From: Nitrososphaerota archaeon
Lineage (GTDB): Archaea; Thermoproteota; Nitrososphaeria; Nitrososphaerales; Nitrosopumilaceae
Length of the DNA: 43,135 bases
Reading direction: 5' to 3'
Assembly (NCBI GenBank): GCA_028867675.1
Contig: JAGWGA010000014.1
Span: 1-43,135, forward strand
A program made the translations under genes and the position numbers. This document shows positions 23,515 to 32,170 of this stretch, in pieces. Every line of letters begins with the position of its first letter. Position 1 is the first letter of the stretch. The notes below the pieces were generated by a model. It was given only the letters and a program-made list of their open reading frames with translations, did not search any database and had not been told where the DNA came from.

Positions 23515-24245
23515 GTGCCAAATTTCTTAATTATAGAATCTACCAATTCTTTATTCCTATCAACACGTGTAGGTGAATCGACATCTAACCACTTGGTTTT
23601 TCCAATATCGTACGCTCCAATCTTTCCTTTTTTAGATAAGGGTTGTAATATGTCATAAGAAAGATTTAGATCCTTTTTCTTTTGTTTTTTAGATTTTATT
23701 GTTTTTATTATTTCTGAATTTATAATGTATATTCCTAAACATTCTGCCATCTGCAGTTTGATTGTAGGTTTTTCCTTAAATTCTTGAATGATCCCATTAT
23801 TTACTATTGCAAATCCTGTCTCTTCATTTCTATATCTTCTCACAGCTATAGTTGCAGTAGTCTTGGCATCTTTGTGAAATTGATACATCTTGCTTATGTC
23901 GATAGGACAGAGGTTGTCAGAAAACCACAAGATGAATTCTTTACTTTTTCCAAGGGATGATCTTAGATGAATAAGATCTCCACCTGTTCCACTTTGTGAA
24001 TCTTGAATGAACTTTATTGGTTTCTTAAATGAAATATGATTTTCAAAATATTTCTCAATTTGTTTTCCAATACCTGCAAAATCTCCTATTATTATAATTT
24101 CATCAATAATGTTAAACTTGGAGAGATATTTGACTACGTGATAAATTAGAGGTCTTCCCTGTACTGGAATCATTGCCTTTGGAATATAATCTGTAAATGG
24201 CCTGCCGCGCGTTCCACGGCCTCCTGCCAAAACTACAGCTTTCAA
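23511..24245 (-). CDS. Sugar-phosphate nucleotidyltransferase
   Basis: A 244-residue nucleotidyltransferase: the N-terminal signature AVVLAGGRGTRGRPFTDYIP plus KAMIPVQGRPLIYHV binds NTP and sugar-1-phosphate, SQSGTGGDL and WFSDNL follow. It has no C-terminal acetyltransferase repeats, as in short GDP-mannose or dTDP-glucose pyrophosphorylases. The sugar cannot be read from sequence. It starts two bases after uS9 on the same strand, so it is attached to the ribosomal operon. Confidence 0.82.
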   Translation of the reverse strand: MKAVVLAGGRGTRGRPFTDYIPKAMIPVQGRPLIYHVVKYLSKFNIIDEIIIIGDFAGIGKQIEKYFENHISFKKPIKFIQDSQSGTGGDLIHLRSSLGKSKEFILWFSDNLCPIDISKMYQFHKDAKTTATIAVRRYRNEETGFAIVNNGIIQEFKEKPTIKLQMAECLGIYIINSEIIKTIKSKKQKKKDLNLSYDILQPLSKKGKIGAYDIGKTKWLDVDSPTRVDRNKELVDSIIKKFGT

Positions 24246-24247
24246 GA

Positions 24248-24691
24248 CTATCTGTATGATTTCTGCTTTCTTCTTCTAGCACCAGGGCCACCAAATTTCT
24301 TTGGTTCCTTTTGTCTATCGTCACCGCTTAACAGATGTTTATCATAATCTGTTAATCGTTTTCTGAGGTCTTCTCTTATTGTTCTTGTAAGTGGGTGGTC
24401 TTTTGGTTCTTTTCTTGTTTTTGTCCATCCAGTCATGGCTCTTGAAATGGCAACTGCGCTTGCATAAGATTGCCCTACATAGCCACCGCCTTTGACTTTA
24501 ACTGAAAGATCTATTTTATTTCTAATATCTCCTGCAACTTCTAATGGACCCAGCATAATTTCTCTTGCAACTTCTTGTTGAATCATTTCTACTGGGACAT
24601 TGTTGATTCTAACACGACCTACTCCTTTTGTAATGAATGCATGGGCTCGTGCAGTTTTTCTAGTTGCGTAGTAGCTTTCTAGTTTTACCAT
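24248..24691 (-). CDS. rps9: Small ribosomal subunit protein uS9 (S9)
   Basis: S9 with the C-terminal tail KKFGGPGARRRKQKSYR that reaches the P-site tRNA. VKLESYYATRKTARAHAF is the typical start. The ATG at 24691 shares a base with the uL13 stop (TAATG); an in-frame GTG at 24703 would add four residues inside uL13 and is less likely. GGGYVGQSYASAVAISRAM is the conserved core. Confidence 0.95.
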   Translation of the reverse strand: MVKLESYYATRKTARAHAFITKGVGRVRINNVPVEMIQQEVAREIMLGPLEVAGDIRNKIDLSVKVKGGGYVGQSYASAVAISRAMTGWTKTRKEPKDHPLTRTIREDLRKRLTDYDKHLLSGDDRQKEPKKFGGPGARRRKQKSYR

Positions 24692-25185
24692 TATTCGTGC
24701 CACCCAACCATTTTACCTAATTCTCCTAATGTTGTATAATATGGAGAAGGTCTTCTAATTTTAGCATCATCAAACTGTGTTGTTTTCTTTGATCTTAATT
24801 CATTTGGTACTCCAAGGTATGCTCTTAATCTTTTCAAAGATGTTGCACCTGATGGTTTGTTCTTTGGTAGCATTCCCCGTACCATTCTACTTATGATGGT
24901 GTCTGGTCTACGAGGGTGAAATGGACCAAATTTAGGATTGTTAATGCTGCCTACTTCCAAAAATTTTCTATATTCTTCAATGATTGCCTTTCTATCACCT
25001 GAAATCATGATATTTTCAGAATTGACAATTGAAACTCTATTTCCTTTTATGAGTAGTTTTGCAACATGAGAGCAAAGTCTACCTGCAATCAAATTTGTTC
25101 CATCTACTATAATATCTTGTGAAGATGGATTCTTTTCTGCTGTTTTCTTTTCGGTTGCTTTTACTTCTGTAACTTGCTTAACCAA
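24691..25185 (-). CDS. rpl13: Large ribosomal subunit protein uL13 (L13)
   Basis: A 164-residue L13 with an extra N-terminal tail of about 20 residues rich in Lys, Glu and Thr. The core starts at IIVDGTNLIAGRLCSHVAKLLIKG, with FHPRRPDTIISRMVRGMLP further on, both strongly conserved. It overlaps eL18 by eight bases and uS9 by one. Confidence 0.95.
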   Translation of the reverse strand: MVKQVTEVKATEKKTAEKNPSSQDIIVDGTNLIAGRLCSHVAKLLIKGNRVSIVNSENIMISGDRKAIIEEYRKFLEVGSINNPKFGPFHPRRPDTIISRMVRGMLPKNKPSGATSLKRLRAYLGVPNELRSKKTTQFDDAKIRRPSPYYTTLGELGKMVGWHE

Positions 25186-25525
25186 TTATTTTCACTCCTT
25201 TTCCTGTTGGATGATTCTTGATAATTTGAGATATATCTAATATCTTTCCACCTGATTCTACTATCTTCTTTGCGCCAGAAGCTGAAATTGAAAATGAACA
25301 TAATGTAATTTTGTGTGAAAGACTTCCAGTTCCTAAAACTTTGCCTGGAACTATTATCACATCATTGTCTGATGCAAATTTATCGATTTGACCCAAGTTG
25401 AGTGTTCTCTTGGCTCTGGTTGGTTTTAAAGCCATTTCTGCTAATTTTTCCCAGATTGGTGCATTGTTCTTCTTTGATGCCCCTCGCAAAGTCTTCACCA
25501 TTTGAATAACAACTTGATTAGTCAT
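25178..25525 (-). CDS. rpl18e: Large ribosomal subunit protein eL18 (L18e)
   Basis: A 115-residue archaeal/eukaryotic L18e: APIWEKLAEMALKPTRAKRTLNLGQI and VIIVPGKVLGTGSLSHKITLCSFSIS are characteristic. It follows rpo3 on the minus strand, giving the conserved order Rpo3-eL18-uL13-uS9. Confidence 0.94.
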   Translation of the reverse strand: MTNQVVIQMVKTLRGASKKNNAPIWEKLAEMALKPTRAKRTLNLGQIDKFASDNDVIIVPGKVLGTGSLSHKITLCSFSISASGAKKIVESGGKILDISQIIKNHPTGKGVKIIG

Positions 25526-25565
25526 GTGTAATAATGCCCACTTTTACCCAAATATAATATATGCT

Positions 25566-26201
25566 TCAACCAAGTGCGGCTACGTTCTTTTGGAATTCAC
25601 CCAGTCTTTTTTCAAGCTCTTCAATAGCAGCTTTTAGAACCTGTTTTGGAGTTAAGCTACCTGTAGTCTCTATGCTCAAAATATGTTCATCGGGATTATC
25701 TGTTGATACAAGTGTTGAAACTGTAGATGAATTCCATTTAGCATGATCGCTACCTCTGCCTAATCTTGCATAGGCTTCTACCTTTAGCTTCTGACTTGGG
25801 GCAAGAGCAACAATTGGAATGTTAGGACTGACTGGCTTTACAACCTCGTCTTCTGAACTAATTTCTGATGAGGTTACTGTACGTGTATTATCGGAACTGC
25901 CTGAATCAAGCATAAGTAAAACTCTGCATCTACTGCATCCAAGCTCACTATGACAATCACATGCTGATGGTTCTATGAATCTCTCAAGATCTGTTCTTAA
26001 TGGCATCATTGCAAGTCTGTGACCCACTCCCTCATCAGGTAAAACAGATGAGTTTTCAATAATTACCACATCATCAACTGCAAATGTGGGAATTCCTGAT
26101 AAGCAAATGCGTCTAAGTGCGTTAGCATATTGGATGGGTATTCCCTTCAATTTTACAACCATATTGTTACCACTTTCTTCAACAATCTCTAAAGAAGTCA
26201 A
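25566..26201 (-). CDS. rpo3: DNA-directed RNA polymerase subunit Rpo3 (D)
   Basis: The 211-residue alpha/Rpb3-like subunit that nucleates RNA polymerase assembly with Rpo11. IPIQYANALRRICLSGIPTFAVDDV and DEGVGHRLAMMPLRTDL are diagnostic. A cysteine loop, Cys81, Cys83, Cys89 and Cys92 (CDC-x5-CSRC), sits where eukaryotic Rpb3 binds zinc. The separate ferredoxin-like [4Fe-4S] insertion of some other archaeal Rpo3 proteins is not seen. The rps4/rps11 genes that precede rpo3 in many archaea are absent; a divergent SBDS gene is there instead. Confidence 0.94.
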   Translation of the reverse strand: MTSLEIVEESGNNMVVKLKGIPIQYANALRRICLSGIPTFAVDDVVIIENSSVLPDEGVGHRLAMMPLRTDLERFIEPSACDCHSELGCSRCRVLLMLDSGSSDNTRTVTSSEISSEDEVVKPVSPNIPIVALAPSQKLKVEAYARLGRGSDHAKWNSSTVSTLVSTDNPDEHILSIETTGSLTPKQVLKAAIEELEKRLGEFQKNVAALG

Positions 26202-26251
26202 ATCTTACGAATGAGGACTAAAATTCCAAATAAAAATCTAGCGAGTTTTTC

Positions 26252-26259
26252 TTTATAGA
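26252..26259 (+). promoter_or_regulatory. TATA box of the SBDS-exosome operon
   Basis: tttataga lies about 30 bp ahead of the SBDS ATG at 26287 in the 85-bp region shared with the divergent rpo3 promoter. Confidence 0.5.
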
Positions 26260-26286
26260 TAAATACCGAGTGAGAGTACCTCAATT

Positions 26287-26976
26287 ATGGATACTAAAGT
26301 AACAATTGTAAGGTTTTCAGTAGAGGGTGAAAAGTTCGAAATATTGGTAAAACCAGACCCTGCACTGGAATTTAAGCTAGGTAAACGTAAGGATATTTCT
26401 GGAGTCTTGATTTCTGAAGAGATTTACTCTGATTCCAACAAAGGAACACGTGCATCTACTGAGAAACTTATGAAGGCATTCAAGACAACTGATGCAACTG
26501 CGATTGCTACTATAATGCTTCAAAAAGGAGAACTGAATCTTACAACTGATCAACGAAGAAAGATGGTTTCTGAAAAACGTAAACAGATAGTTGATAATAT
26601 TGCTAAAACCTATGTTGATCCCAGATCACATCTTCCACATCCGCCACTTAGAATAGAACAAGCAATGGATGATGCAAGAGTATCTGTTGATCCTTTTAGA
26701 AATACAGAAGAACAGATCAAAGAAATTATAGAACAACTCCGTTCAATAATTCCATTAAAGTCTGAAAATATGCTTCTTGAAATAATAGTACCGGCTCAAT
26801 TTGCAGCTCAATCTTATGCAGTCTTAAAATCATTTGGAACTTTGAAAAAAGAAGAATGGCAAGCAAATGGTGCACTCAAAGTAATACTAGATATACCGGC
26901 GGCGGCAAGGGCAAATGTAATGGACAGATTAGGTTCTGTAACAAAGGGTACAGCTTCTATTGAGGTTTCAAAATGA
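26287..26976 (+). CDS. Ribosome maturation protein SBDS
   Basis: A 229-residue SBDS/Sdo1 orthologue. Its eukaryotic counterpart helps release the anti-association factor eIF6 from the large subunit. FEILVKPDPALEFKLGKRKDISGVLISEEIYSDSNKGTRAS is the N-terminal FYSH domain, the helical middle follows (KRKQIVDNIAKTYVDP), and the ferredoxin-like C-domain ends the protein. It opens the archaeal exosome superoperon and overlaps rrp4 as ATGA. Confidence 0.94.
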   Translation: MDTKVTIVRFSVEGEKFEILVKPDPALEFKLGKRKDISGVLISEEIYSDSNKGTRASTEKLMKAFKTTDATAIATIMLQKGELNLTTDQRRKMVSEKRKQIVDNIAKTYVDPRSHLPHPPLRIEQAMDDARVSVDPFRNTEEQIKEIIEQLRSIIPLKSENMLLEIIVPAQFAAQSYAVLKSFGTLKKEEWQANGALKVILDIPAAARANVMDRLGSVTKGTASIEVSK

Positions 26977-27677
26977 TGGATATTAAAAGAAGATATGTTA
27001 TTCCTGGTGATGTAATAGCAACTGGTCCCCTAAGACCAGAACAAAATGTGTATCAGGACGGCGATAGAATGATTTCTACATGTGTAGGAATTTCAGAAAT
27101 TTTTGAAAATTCTGTTAAAGTAATTCCTCTCACAGGTGGATATATGCCAAAGACAAATGATTTGGTAATTGGAAAAGTTATTGGAACTTCACCACTTTCT
27201 TGGGAGTTTGACATTAATTCGTGCTTTGTAGGATTTTTACCAGCACAAGATGTTTTTGGCAGAGATTATTCCCCTACAAAAGATGAACTCAAACAGAGAT
27301 TGGATATTGGAGATTTAGTTGCAACAAGAATTGCTAATTTTGATAGATCAAGAGATCCACTTTTGACAGTACAAGATAGAGATCTTGGTAAAATTGATGC
27401 GGGTGAACTAGTTGAGATATCTCCAAGCAAAGTACCTCGATTAATCGGTAAACGCGGTTCGATGATTCAAACAATAGAAATGGCTACTAAAGCAATTATT
27501 ACAATTGGTCAAAACGGATGGATAGTAATTTCATGTGAAGATTCAGAGGGATTATTAAAGGCAGTTGAGGCAGTGAAAATGATCGATGCCCTTGCGCATA
27601 CGCCAAACTTGACTGAAAGAGTCAAATCTATGCTTGGGGTTACAGATGGTGAAAATAATGACACAATTAATGACTGA
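26973..27677 (+). CDS. rrp4: Exosome subunit Rrp4
   Basis: A 234-residue RNA-binding cap subunit of the archaeal exosome. The N-terminal domain (RRYVIPGDVIATGPLRPEQNVY), an S1 domain in the middle and a KH domain with RLIGKRGSMIQTI near residue 160 are in the expected order. The cap feeds RNA into the Rrp41-Rrp42 ring. It overlaps SBDS by four bases and rrp41 by eight. Confidence 0.95.
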   Translation: MMDIKRRYVIPGDVIATGPLRPEQNVYQDGDRMISTCVGISEIFENSVKVIPLTGGYMPKTNDLVIGKVIGTSPLSWEFDINSCFVGFLPAQDVFGRDYSPTKDELKQRLDIGDLVATRIANFDRSRDPLLTVQDRDLGKIDAGELVEISPSKVPRLIGKRGSMIQTIEMATKAIITIGQNGWIVISCEDSEGLLKAVEAVKMIDALAHTPNLTERVKSMLGVTDGENNDTIND

Positions 27678-28374
27678 AGATGGAATTAGATGTGATGGTA
27701 GGAGACTTGATGAGCTTAGAAATATCTCCATTAAGGTAGGAGTACTAAAAAATGCAGACGGTTCTGCTTATATCGAATTTGGAAAAAATAAAATTTTAGC
27801 TGGTGTCTTTGGCCCAAGAGACGTTCATCCAAAACACATGGCAAATCAAGATTCTGGAATTTTGCGTTGCAGATATCACATGTCTCCTTTCTCTGTAACT
27901 GAAAGAAAAAATCCTGCCCCATCAAGAAGAGAGATTGAAATTTCAAAGGTTATCAAAGAAGCATTACAGCCTTCTGTTATTCTAAAAGACTACCCACGTA
28001 CTGTGATTGATGTATTCATTGAAGTGCTTCAAGCAGATGGTGGTTCAAGGTGTGCTGCACTTGATGCTGCATCTGTTGCTCTAGCCGACGCAGGAATTCC
28101 AATGCGTGACTTGGTATCTGCATGTGCTGCAGGAAAAGTAGCAGACAGAATTGTTCTAGATGTTAATAATGAAGAGGATCAAGAAGGACAGGCAGATATG
28201 CCAGTTGCCTTGATGCCAAATGTGGGAAAAATTACATTGTTGCAACTTGACGGTATGCTAAAACCTGAAGAATTCAAAACTTGTATGCAAACTGCATTAG
28301 TAGGTTGTAGAAAAGTTTACGAAGTTCAAAGAAAAGCATTGATGGAAAAATACTTCCAAACTGGTGAGCAATAA
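27670..28374 (+). CDS. rrp41: Exosome catalytic subunit Rrp41
   Basis: The RNase PH-like subunit that performs phosphorolytic 3' degradation and tailing. MTEDGIRCDGRRLDELRNISI is the start region and QADMPVALMPNVGKITLLQLDG carries catalytic aspartates. Several in-frame starts exist (27634, 27646, 27658, 27670). The last gives a family-like N-terminus and an ATGACTGA overlap with rrp4. Confidence 0.95.
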   Translation: MTEDGIRCDGRRLDELRNISIKVGVLKNADGSAYIEFGKNKILAGVFGPRDVHPKHMANQDSGILRCRYHMSPFSVTERKNPAPSRREIEISKVIKEALQPSVILKDYPRTVIDVFIEVLQADGGSRCAALDAASVALADAGIPMRDLVSACAAGKVADRIVLDVNNEEDQEGQADMPVALMPNVGKITLLQLDGMLKPEEFKTCMQTALVGCRKVYEVQRKALMEKYFQTGEQ

Positions 28375-28376
28375 AA

Positions 28377-29180
28377 TTGAATTCTCAAATAATAGATCAA
28401 TTAAAGCGAGAGAAAATTCTAGAGCTTCTTAAAACCGGAAAGAGAATTGATGGAAGATCTCTTGATGAGCAAAGAGCATTAACTATTGAAACTGGAGTTA
28501 TTCCAAAAGCTAATGGTTCTGCTAGAATAAAACTAGGAAATACTGAAGTTATCACAGGTGTAAAGATACAGCCTGACAAACCATTTCCAGACCTTGGTGA
28601 TAAAGGAATTCTAATCTGCACTGCAGAAATTTTACCATTGGCAGATCCAAATGTAGAGCCTGGACCACCAAATGAAGAAGTAATCGAACTTGCAAGAGTT
28701 GTCGATAGAGGAATTAGAGAAACTGAAATGATTGATTTACATCAACTTGTTCTGATTGAAGATAAATCCGTCATTGGCATGTTTATTGATAGTAGTGTAA
28801 TTGATTCTGGTGGAAACTTGTTTGATGCATGTTCTTATGCCTCTGTAGCTGGTATTCTTTCTTGCACTGTTCCAAAATATGAAATTAAAGACGAAGCACC
28901 GGTACTTGTAGAAGGGGTTACATCAAAACCTCCGATAAAAACACTGCCGGTATCAGTTACAATGGCAAGAATTGGTGATTACGTGGTAGTTGATCCAACC
29001 AAGGATGAGGAATCATGTATGGATGCAAGAATTACAATTACAACAAATTCGGATGGTAACATTTGTGCAGTACAAAAAGGTGGAAGTGATGGATTCACTG
29101 CTGAGCAGCTAATACAATGCTCTGAAACCGCCCTTTCTGTAGGAAGAAAAATAAGGAAGCAATTTGAGCAGTTGAAATAA
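28377..29180 (+). CDS. rrp42: Exosome subunit Rrp42
   Basis: The non-catalytic RNase PH-fold partner of Rrp41, 267 residues, forming the hexameric ring. LLKTGKRIDGRSLDEQRALTIETGVI and NTEVITGVKIQPDKPFPD match archaeal Rrp42. TTG start two bases after the rrp41 stop. One base separates it from eL43. Confidence 0.95.
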   Translation: MNSQIIDQLKREKILELLKTGKRIDGRSLDEQRALTIETGVIPKANGSARIKLGNTEVITGVKIQPDKPFPDLGDKGILICTAEILPLADPNVEPGPPNEEVIELARVVDRGIRETEMIDLHQLVLIEDKSVIGMFIDSSVIDSGGNLFDACSYASVAGILSCTVPKYEIKDEAPVLVEGVTSKPPIKTLPVSVTMARIGDYVVVDPTKDEESCMDARITITTNSDGNICAVQKGGSDGFTAEQLIQCSETALSVGRKIRKQFEQLK

Positions 29181-29181
29181 G

Positions 29182-29397
29182 ATGACAAAAAAGAAGAGCG
29201 CTTCACTCAAGGGTCTCGGTCAAAAATATGGCCTCAAACCAAGAAAAAAATACACATCAGTCCATAGACAACTAAAGGCACAACGAAAATGTCCAGAATG
29301 TGGTTCTGAAAGATTTGGAAGAGAGGCAGTAGGAATTTGGGTTTGCAAAAAATGTAATTTCAAAGTAGCTGGCTTGGCATACGATGTCAAACTATAA
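29182..29397 (+). CDS. rpl37ae: Large ribosomal subunit protein eL43 (L37Ae)
   Basis: A 71-residue zinc-ribbon ribosomal protein. RKYTSVHRQLKAQRKCPECGSE and VCKKCNFKVAG give the CxxC-x(n)-CxxC zinc site. In many archaea the RNA polymerase subunit Rpo12 gene follows; here pcc1 overlaps by 14 bases instead, so rpo12 must be elsewhere. Confidence 0.93.
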   Translation: MTKKKSASLKGLGQKYGLKPRKKYTSVHRQLKAQRKCPECGSERFGREAVGIWVCKKCNFKVAGLAYDVKL

Positions 29398-29626
29398 TGC
29401 TAAAATAGAAATTTCTGCTGGCAAAAGAACAAAAGCAATTTTTCATTCTATTGATACTGACAATAAATTCTATGACGAAAATCCCACCAAAACAAGTTTC
29501 TCACTTGATGACAAAATTATAATTTTGATTGAGGCACAAGAAATTTCACATCTACGTGCAAATCTGAATTCTACTTTGAGACTTGTTCAGGCAAGTAATG
29601 ATTCAATCGAATCGGTAAAGATATAA
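29384..29626 (+). CDS. pcc1: KEOPS complex subunit Pcc1
   Basis: An 80-residue protein with the Pcc1 C-terminal signature SHLRANLNSTLRLVQASNDSIE. Pcc1 dimerises and binds Kae1 in KEOPS, which makes t6A37 in ANN-decoding tRNAs. Position between eL43 and prefoldin beta is the usual one in the exosome superoperon, although a Brix-domain gene often found here is missing. Confidence 0.82.
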   Translation: MSNYNAKIEISAGKRTKAIFHSIDTDNKFYDENPTKTSFSLDDKIIILIEAQEISHLRANLNSTLRLVQASNDSIESVKI

Positions 29627-29649
29627 ACAAAACAGCAAGTCAAACATTC

Positions 29650-30042
29650 ATGTCTGCAGGCGAACAACAAATTCCTCCTTGGTTACAAGAACAAGTAGGC
29701 AGATTACAACAATTACAACAAAACCTCCAGTCTATAATTATGCAAAAACAACACCTTGAATCAGAACATCTTGAAACTGAAAGAGCACTAGAGTTATTGC
29801 AAAAAGCAACTGATGATGATGTTGTTTACAAAACCGCAGGATCGATTCTTGTTAAATCTACAAAAAATGCTTTGGTTTTGGAATTACAAGAAAAAAAAGA
29901 GCTTGCAAATACTAGAATTACAGTTTTAACAAAGCAAGAAGCTAGAGTAAAGGAAAATCTAAAAGAAGCCGAGACTAAAATCAGAGAAATGCTAAAAGGT
30001 CCTTCTCAATCTGGACAAATTAAAACAGATACTCCTAAATAA
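29650..30042 (+). CDS. pfdB: Prefoldin beta subunit
   Basis: A 130-residue chaperone subunit made of two coiled-coil helices joined by a beta hairpin. VGRLQQLQQNLQSIIMQKQHLE and the second helix ELANTRITVLTKQEARVKENL flank the hairpin DDDVVYKTAGSILVKSTK, which matches prefoldin beta. It hands unfolded proteins to the thermosome. Confidence 0.92.
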   Translation: MSAGEQQIPPWLQEQVGRLQQLQQNLQSIIMQKQHLESEHLETERALELLQKATDDDVVYKTAGSILVKSTKNALVLELQEKKELANTRITVLTKQEARVKENLKEAETKIREMLKGPSQSGQIKTDTPK

Positions 30043-30068
30043 AATATTTACAGAAACTTGATGATTTA

Positions 30069-30755
30069 ATGAAAATTGAAGATCTCCGAATGGTAGTTGA
30101 CGAAAGAGAACAAAAAAGCGGAATTCCTGATCTATTAAAGCAAATAGGAGTAAAGGTCGAGATGATGAATTTACCTGTTGGAGATTATATTGTTGCGCCA
30201 GAAACTGTTGTAGAAAGAAAAAGTGTTAGCGATTTTATCTCCTCAGTTTTTGACGGAAGATTATTTGATCAATGTAATAGACTAAAAGAACACTTTGAAC
30301 ATCCAACAATTATCATTGAAGGAAATGTTGACGAAATTGATGAAATTACAGAAAATCCTCTTGTGTTTTATGGAGCAATGTCTTCTGTAGTGTTGGATTT
30401 TAAAATACCTGTAATTCCAACTCCTAATGCTTCTCATACTGCCAAATTGCTAATATCCATGTGTGCAAGGCAAGGAACTGTAAAAGGACCTTTCCTTAAA
30501 AAAATTAGAAAGTCTGGTGACTTGCAACAACAACAATTATCAATTTTGACTAGTTTGCCGGGTGTTGGAGAAAAACTTGCATCTAGAATGTTAGAAAAAT
30601 TTGGTTCACCAAGTGCATCATTGAATGCATCATCAGTGGAATTGTCTAAAATAAACGGAATGGGAGAAGCACGTGCCCAAAAAATAAGAAAAATACTCGA
30701 TGCTAAAAATAAGAATGCAAAAACATCTGATCAAAAGACATTACATGATATATGA
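30069..30755 (+). CDS. XPF/Mus81-family structure-specific nuclease (short form)
   Basis: A 228-residue nuclease with an ERCC4 domain followed by tandem helix-hairpin-helix motifs and no helicase, as in crenarchaeal XPF. VVDEREQKSGIPDLL, VGDY at 37-40 and the catalytic ERKSVSD at 49-55 are intact. The HhH pair is LTSLPGVGEKLASRMLEKFG and LSKINGMGEARAQKIRKIL. It cuts branched DNA. The C-terminus QKTLHDI resembles a PCNA-binding peptide but lacks the aromatic pair. Convergent with nob1, two bases apart. Confidence 0.92.
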   Translation: MKIEDLRMVVDEREQKSGIPDLLKQIGVKVEMMNLPVGDYIVAPETVVERKSVSDFISSVFDGRLFDQCNRLKEHFEHPTIIIEGNVDEIDEITENPLVFYGAMSSVVLDFKIPVIPTPNASHTAKLLISMCARQGTVKGPFLKKIRKSGDLQQQQLSILTSLPGVGEKLASRMLEKFGSPSASLNASSVELSKINGMGEARAQKIRKILDAKNKNAKTSDQKTLHDI

Positions 30756-30757
30756 TG

Positions 30758-31276
30758 CTATACGATAGCTTTTTTGTGTATATGATTGGAAGAAGGCTTT
30801 CTCTCGACTGATTTCTTCCTTAACTTGCTTCCACAAATGGGGCATTTAGATATCTTTTCAAAAGTTTTGTTACAAGCAGGACAAAAGTATACGTTATTCA
30901 ATATCTTAGATATTCCTTTGGTCATTAATGGAATGACTTTGAGATTCAAGTGTTTTGCAACGTTTGATACAGTATAATCATCTGTTACTAATTCTCCATC
31001 TAGTTGGATACATAATGCCAGTACTGACACATCTTCTTTTGATAAATTGAGAAGGTCACCGGTGTTATTTGCTTTTTCTAAAATAAAGTCAATGTTTTTT
31101 TGTTCTGGTTCTATAATCTTTAGTCTCCCTAAATCGATGAGAGTTTGTACTGCATCGTGACTCTTCTTGATATGTTTGATTTCTTCAAATACTAGAAGAG
31201 TTGTAAAGCTCGGTTCTTGTGAAGAAAATGGTATTCCGGCATAAAATGATGTGGCATCTAAAACTCTAGAAGCCAA
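30758..31276 (-). CDS. nob1: rRNA maturation endonuclease Nob1
   Basis: A PIN-domain nuclease with a C-terminal zinc ribbon, 172 residues. The PIN acidic residues lie in RVLDATSFYAG, EEIKHIKK, LSKEDVSVLAL and LVTDDYTVSN; the ribbon is CPACNKTF..ISKCPICGSKL. Nob1 makes the final cut at the 3' end of 16S rRNA. It overlaps the upstream NAD kinase gene by 11 bases. Confidence 0.9.
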   Translation of the reverse strand: MASRVLDATSFYAGIPFSSQEPSFTTLLVFEEIKHIKKSHDAVQTLIDLGRLKIIEPEQKNIDFILEKANNTGDLLNLSKEDVSVLALCIQLDGELVTDDYTVSNVAKHLNLKVIPLMTKGISKILNNVYFCPACNKTFEKISKCPICGSKLRKKSVERKPSSNHIHKKAIV

Positions 31277-32081
31277 GCTTACTCATCTGTCTTAGACCTT
31301 GTTTTTTCAGTCTTACAAATACTGCAGGTTTTTTGTATTTTCTAATTGTTATAACTTCATCAAATCTTGCAGATTTGATAACTTGAGCATCCATGATTAT
31401 GTTTGAATCATGATTACTTATGATCTCAACTTTTTCATCAGGAACGACAATTGATGGTAATTTGTTTACGGGAGCAACCGGTGTTATGATGAGAACATTT
31501 AGACTTTCATGAAGTATTGGTCCTCCAAGGGAATAGGAATGTCCGGTAGAACCACTTGGCGTTGCTACAATGACTCCATCCATTTTCTGTGTTACAGTAT
31601 CGCTTTGAAATTTAATCTCAAATAATGAAGTTTTTGTCAAATTCTCCCTATTGATGTATATCTCGTTTAGTGCTGGTGGAAAATCCTGTCCTCCACAAGA
31701 CGCAAAAACTCTGATCCTTTTATCGAAAAACACCTTGTTTGCAATGATTTGATCAATAGCAGTGTCGATTTGAGGTAATGTTATTTCTGATAATATTCCT
31801 CTATTGCCTCCAACGTTTATTGCAAGATTTGGAACCTCATTTTCTAAATATCTAAAAGTTCGGAGAGTAGTTCCATCTCCTCCTAACGTGATTGTTAAAT
31901 CTAGTTTTGTAGTCTTGAGTTCTTCTAAATCATTGACCTTTTTTGCCCCATCTACATCTACACCAGAAACTGTATACACCTTGATTTTTTTTGCTAGTAG
32001 TTTCTTGGCAACTTTCTTCACGGCATCCTCTGATTCCTTTGAACCAACTTTACTTACTAATGCGACATTGTGAAGTTCCAA
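31266..32081 (-). CDS. nadK: NAD kinase
   Basis: Phosphorylates NAD to NADP. 271 residues. The GGDG motif at 67-70 with TTLRTFRYLE, the ALNEIYINRE segment and the glycine-rich TPSGSTGHSYSLGGPI are the three conserved NadK blocks. First gene of a two-gene unit with nob1; divergent from the sulfurtransferase. Confidence 0.93.
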   Translation of the reverse strand: MELHNVALVSKVGSKESEDAVKKVAKKLLAKKIKVYTVSGVDVDGAKKVNDLEELKTTKLDLTITLGGDGTTLRTFRYLENEVPNLAINVGGNRGILSEITLPQIDTAIDQIIANKVFFDKRIRVFASCGGQDFPPALNEIYINRENLTKTSLFEIKFQSDTVTQKMDGVIVATPSGSTGHSYSLGGPILHESLNVLIITPVAPVNKLPSIVVPDEKVEIISNHDSNIIMDAQVIKSARFDEVITIRKYKKPAVFVRLKKQGLRQMSKLGF

Positions 32082-32124
32082 TCAGAAGTTCTATTCTAAT
32101 TTCACTTAAAAAGCATCTGATGGG

Positions 32125-32132
32125 TATAAAAT
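32125..32132 (+). promoter_or_regulatory. TATA box of the sulfurtransferase operon
   Basis: tataaaat is about 40-46 bp ahead of the ATG at 32171, in the 89-bp intergenic region shared with nadK. Confidence 0.5.
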
Positions 32133-32170
32133 ATTAAGGACCTTTTGAATTTATTAAAACAGAGATAATA

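Noticed and set aside
30735-30755. PCNA-binding peptide at the XPF C-terminus (QKTLHDI)
   Set aside because: Begins like a PIP box but lacks the two aromatic residues; too weak to call.
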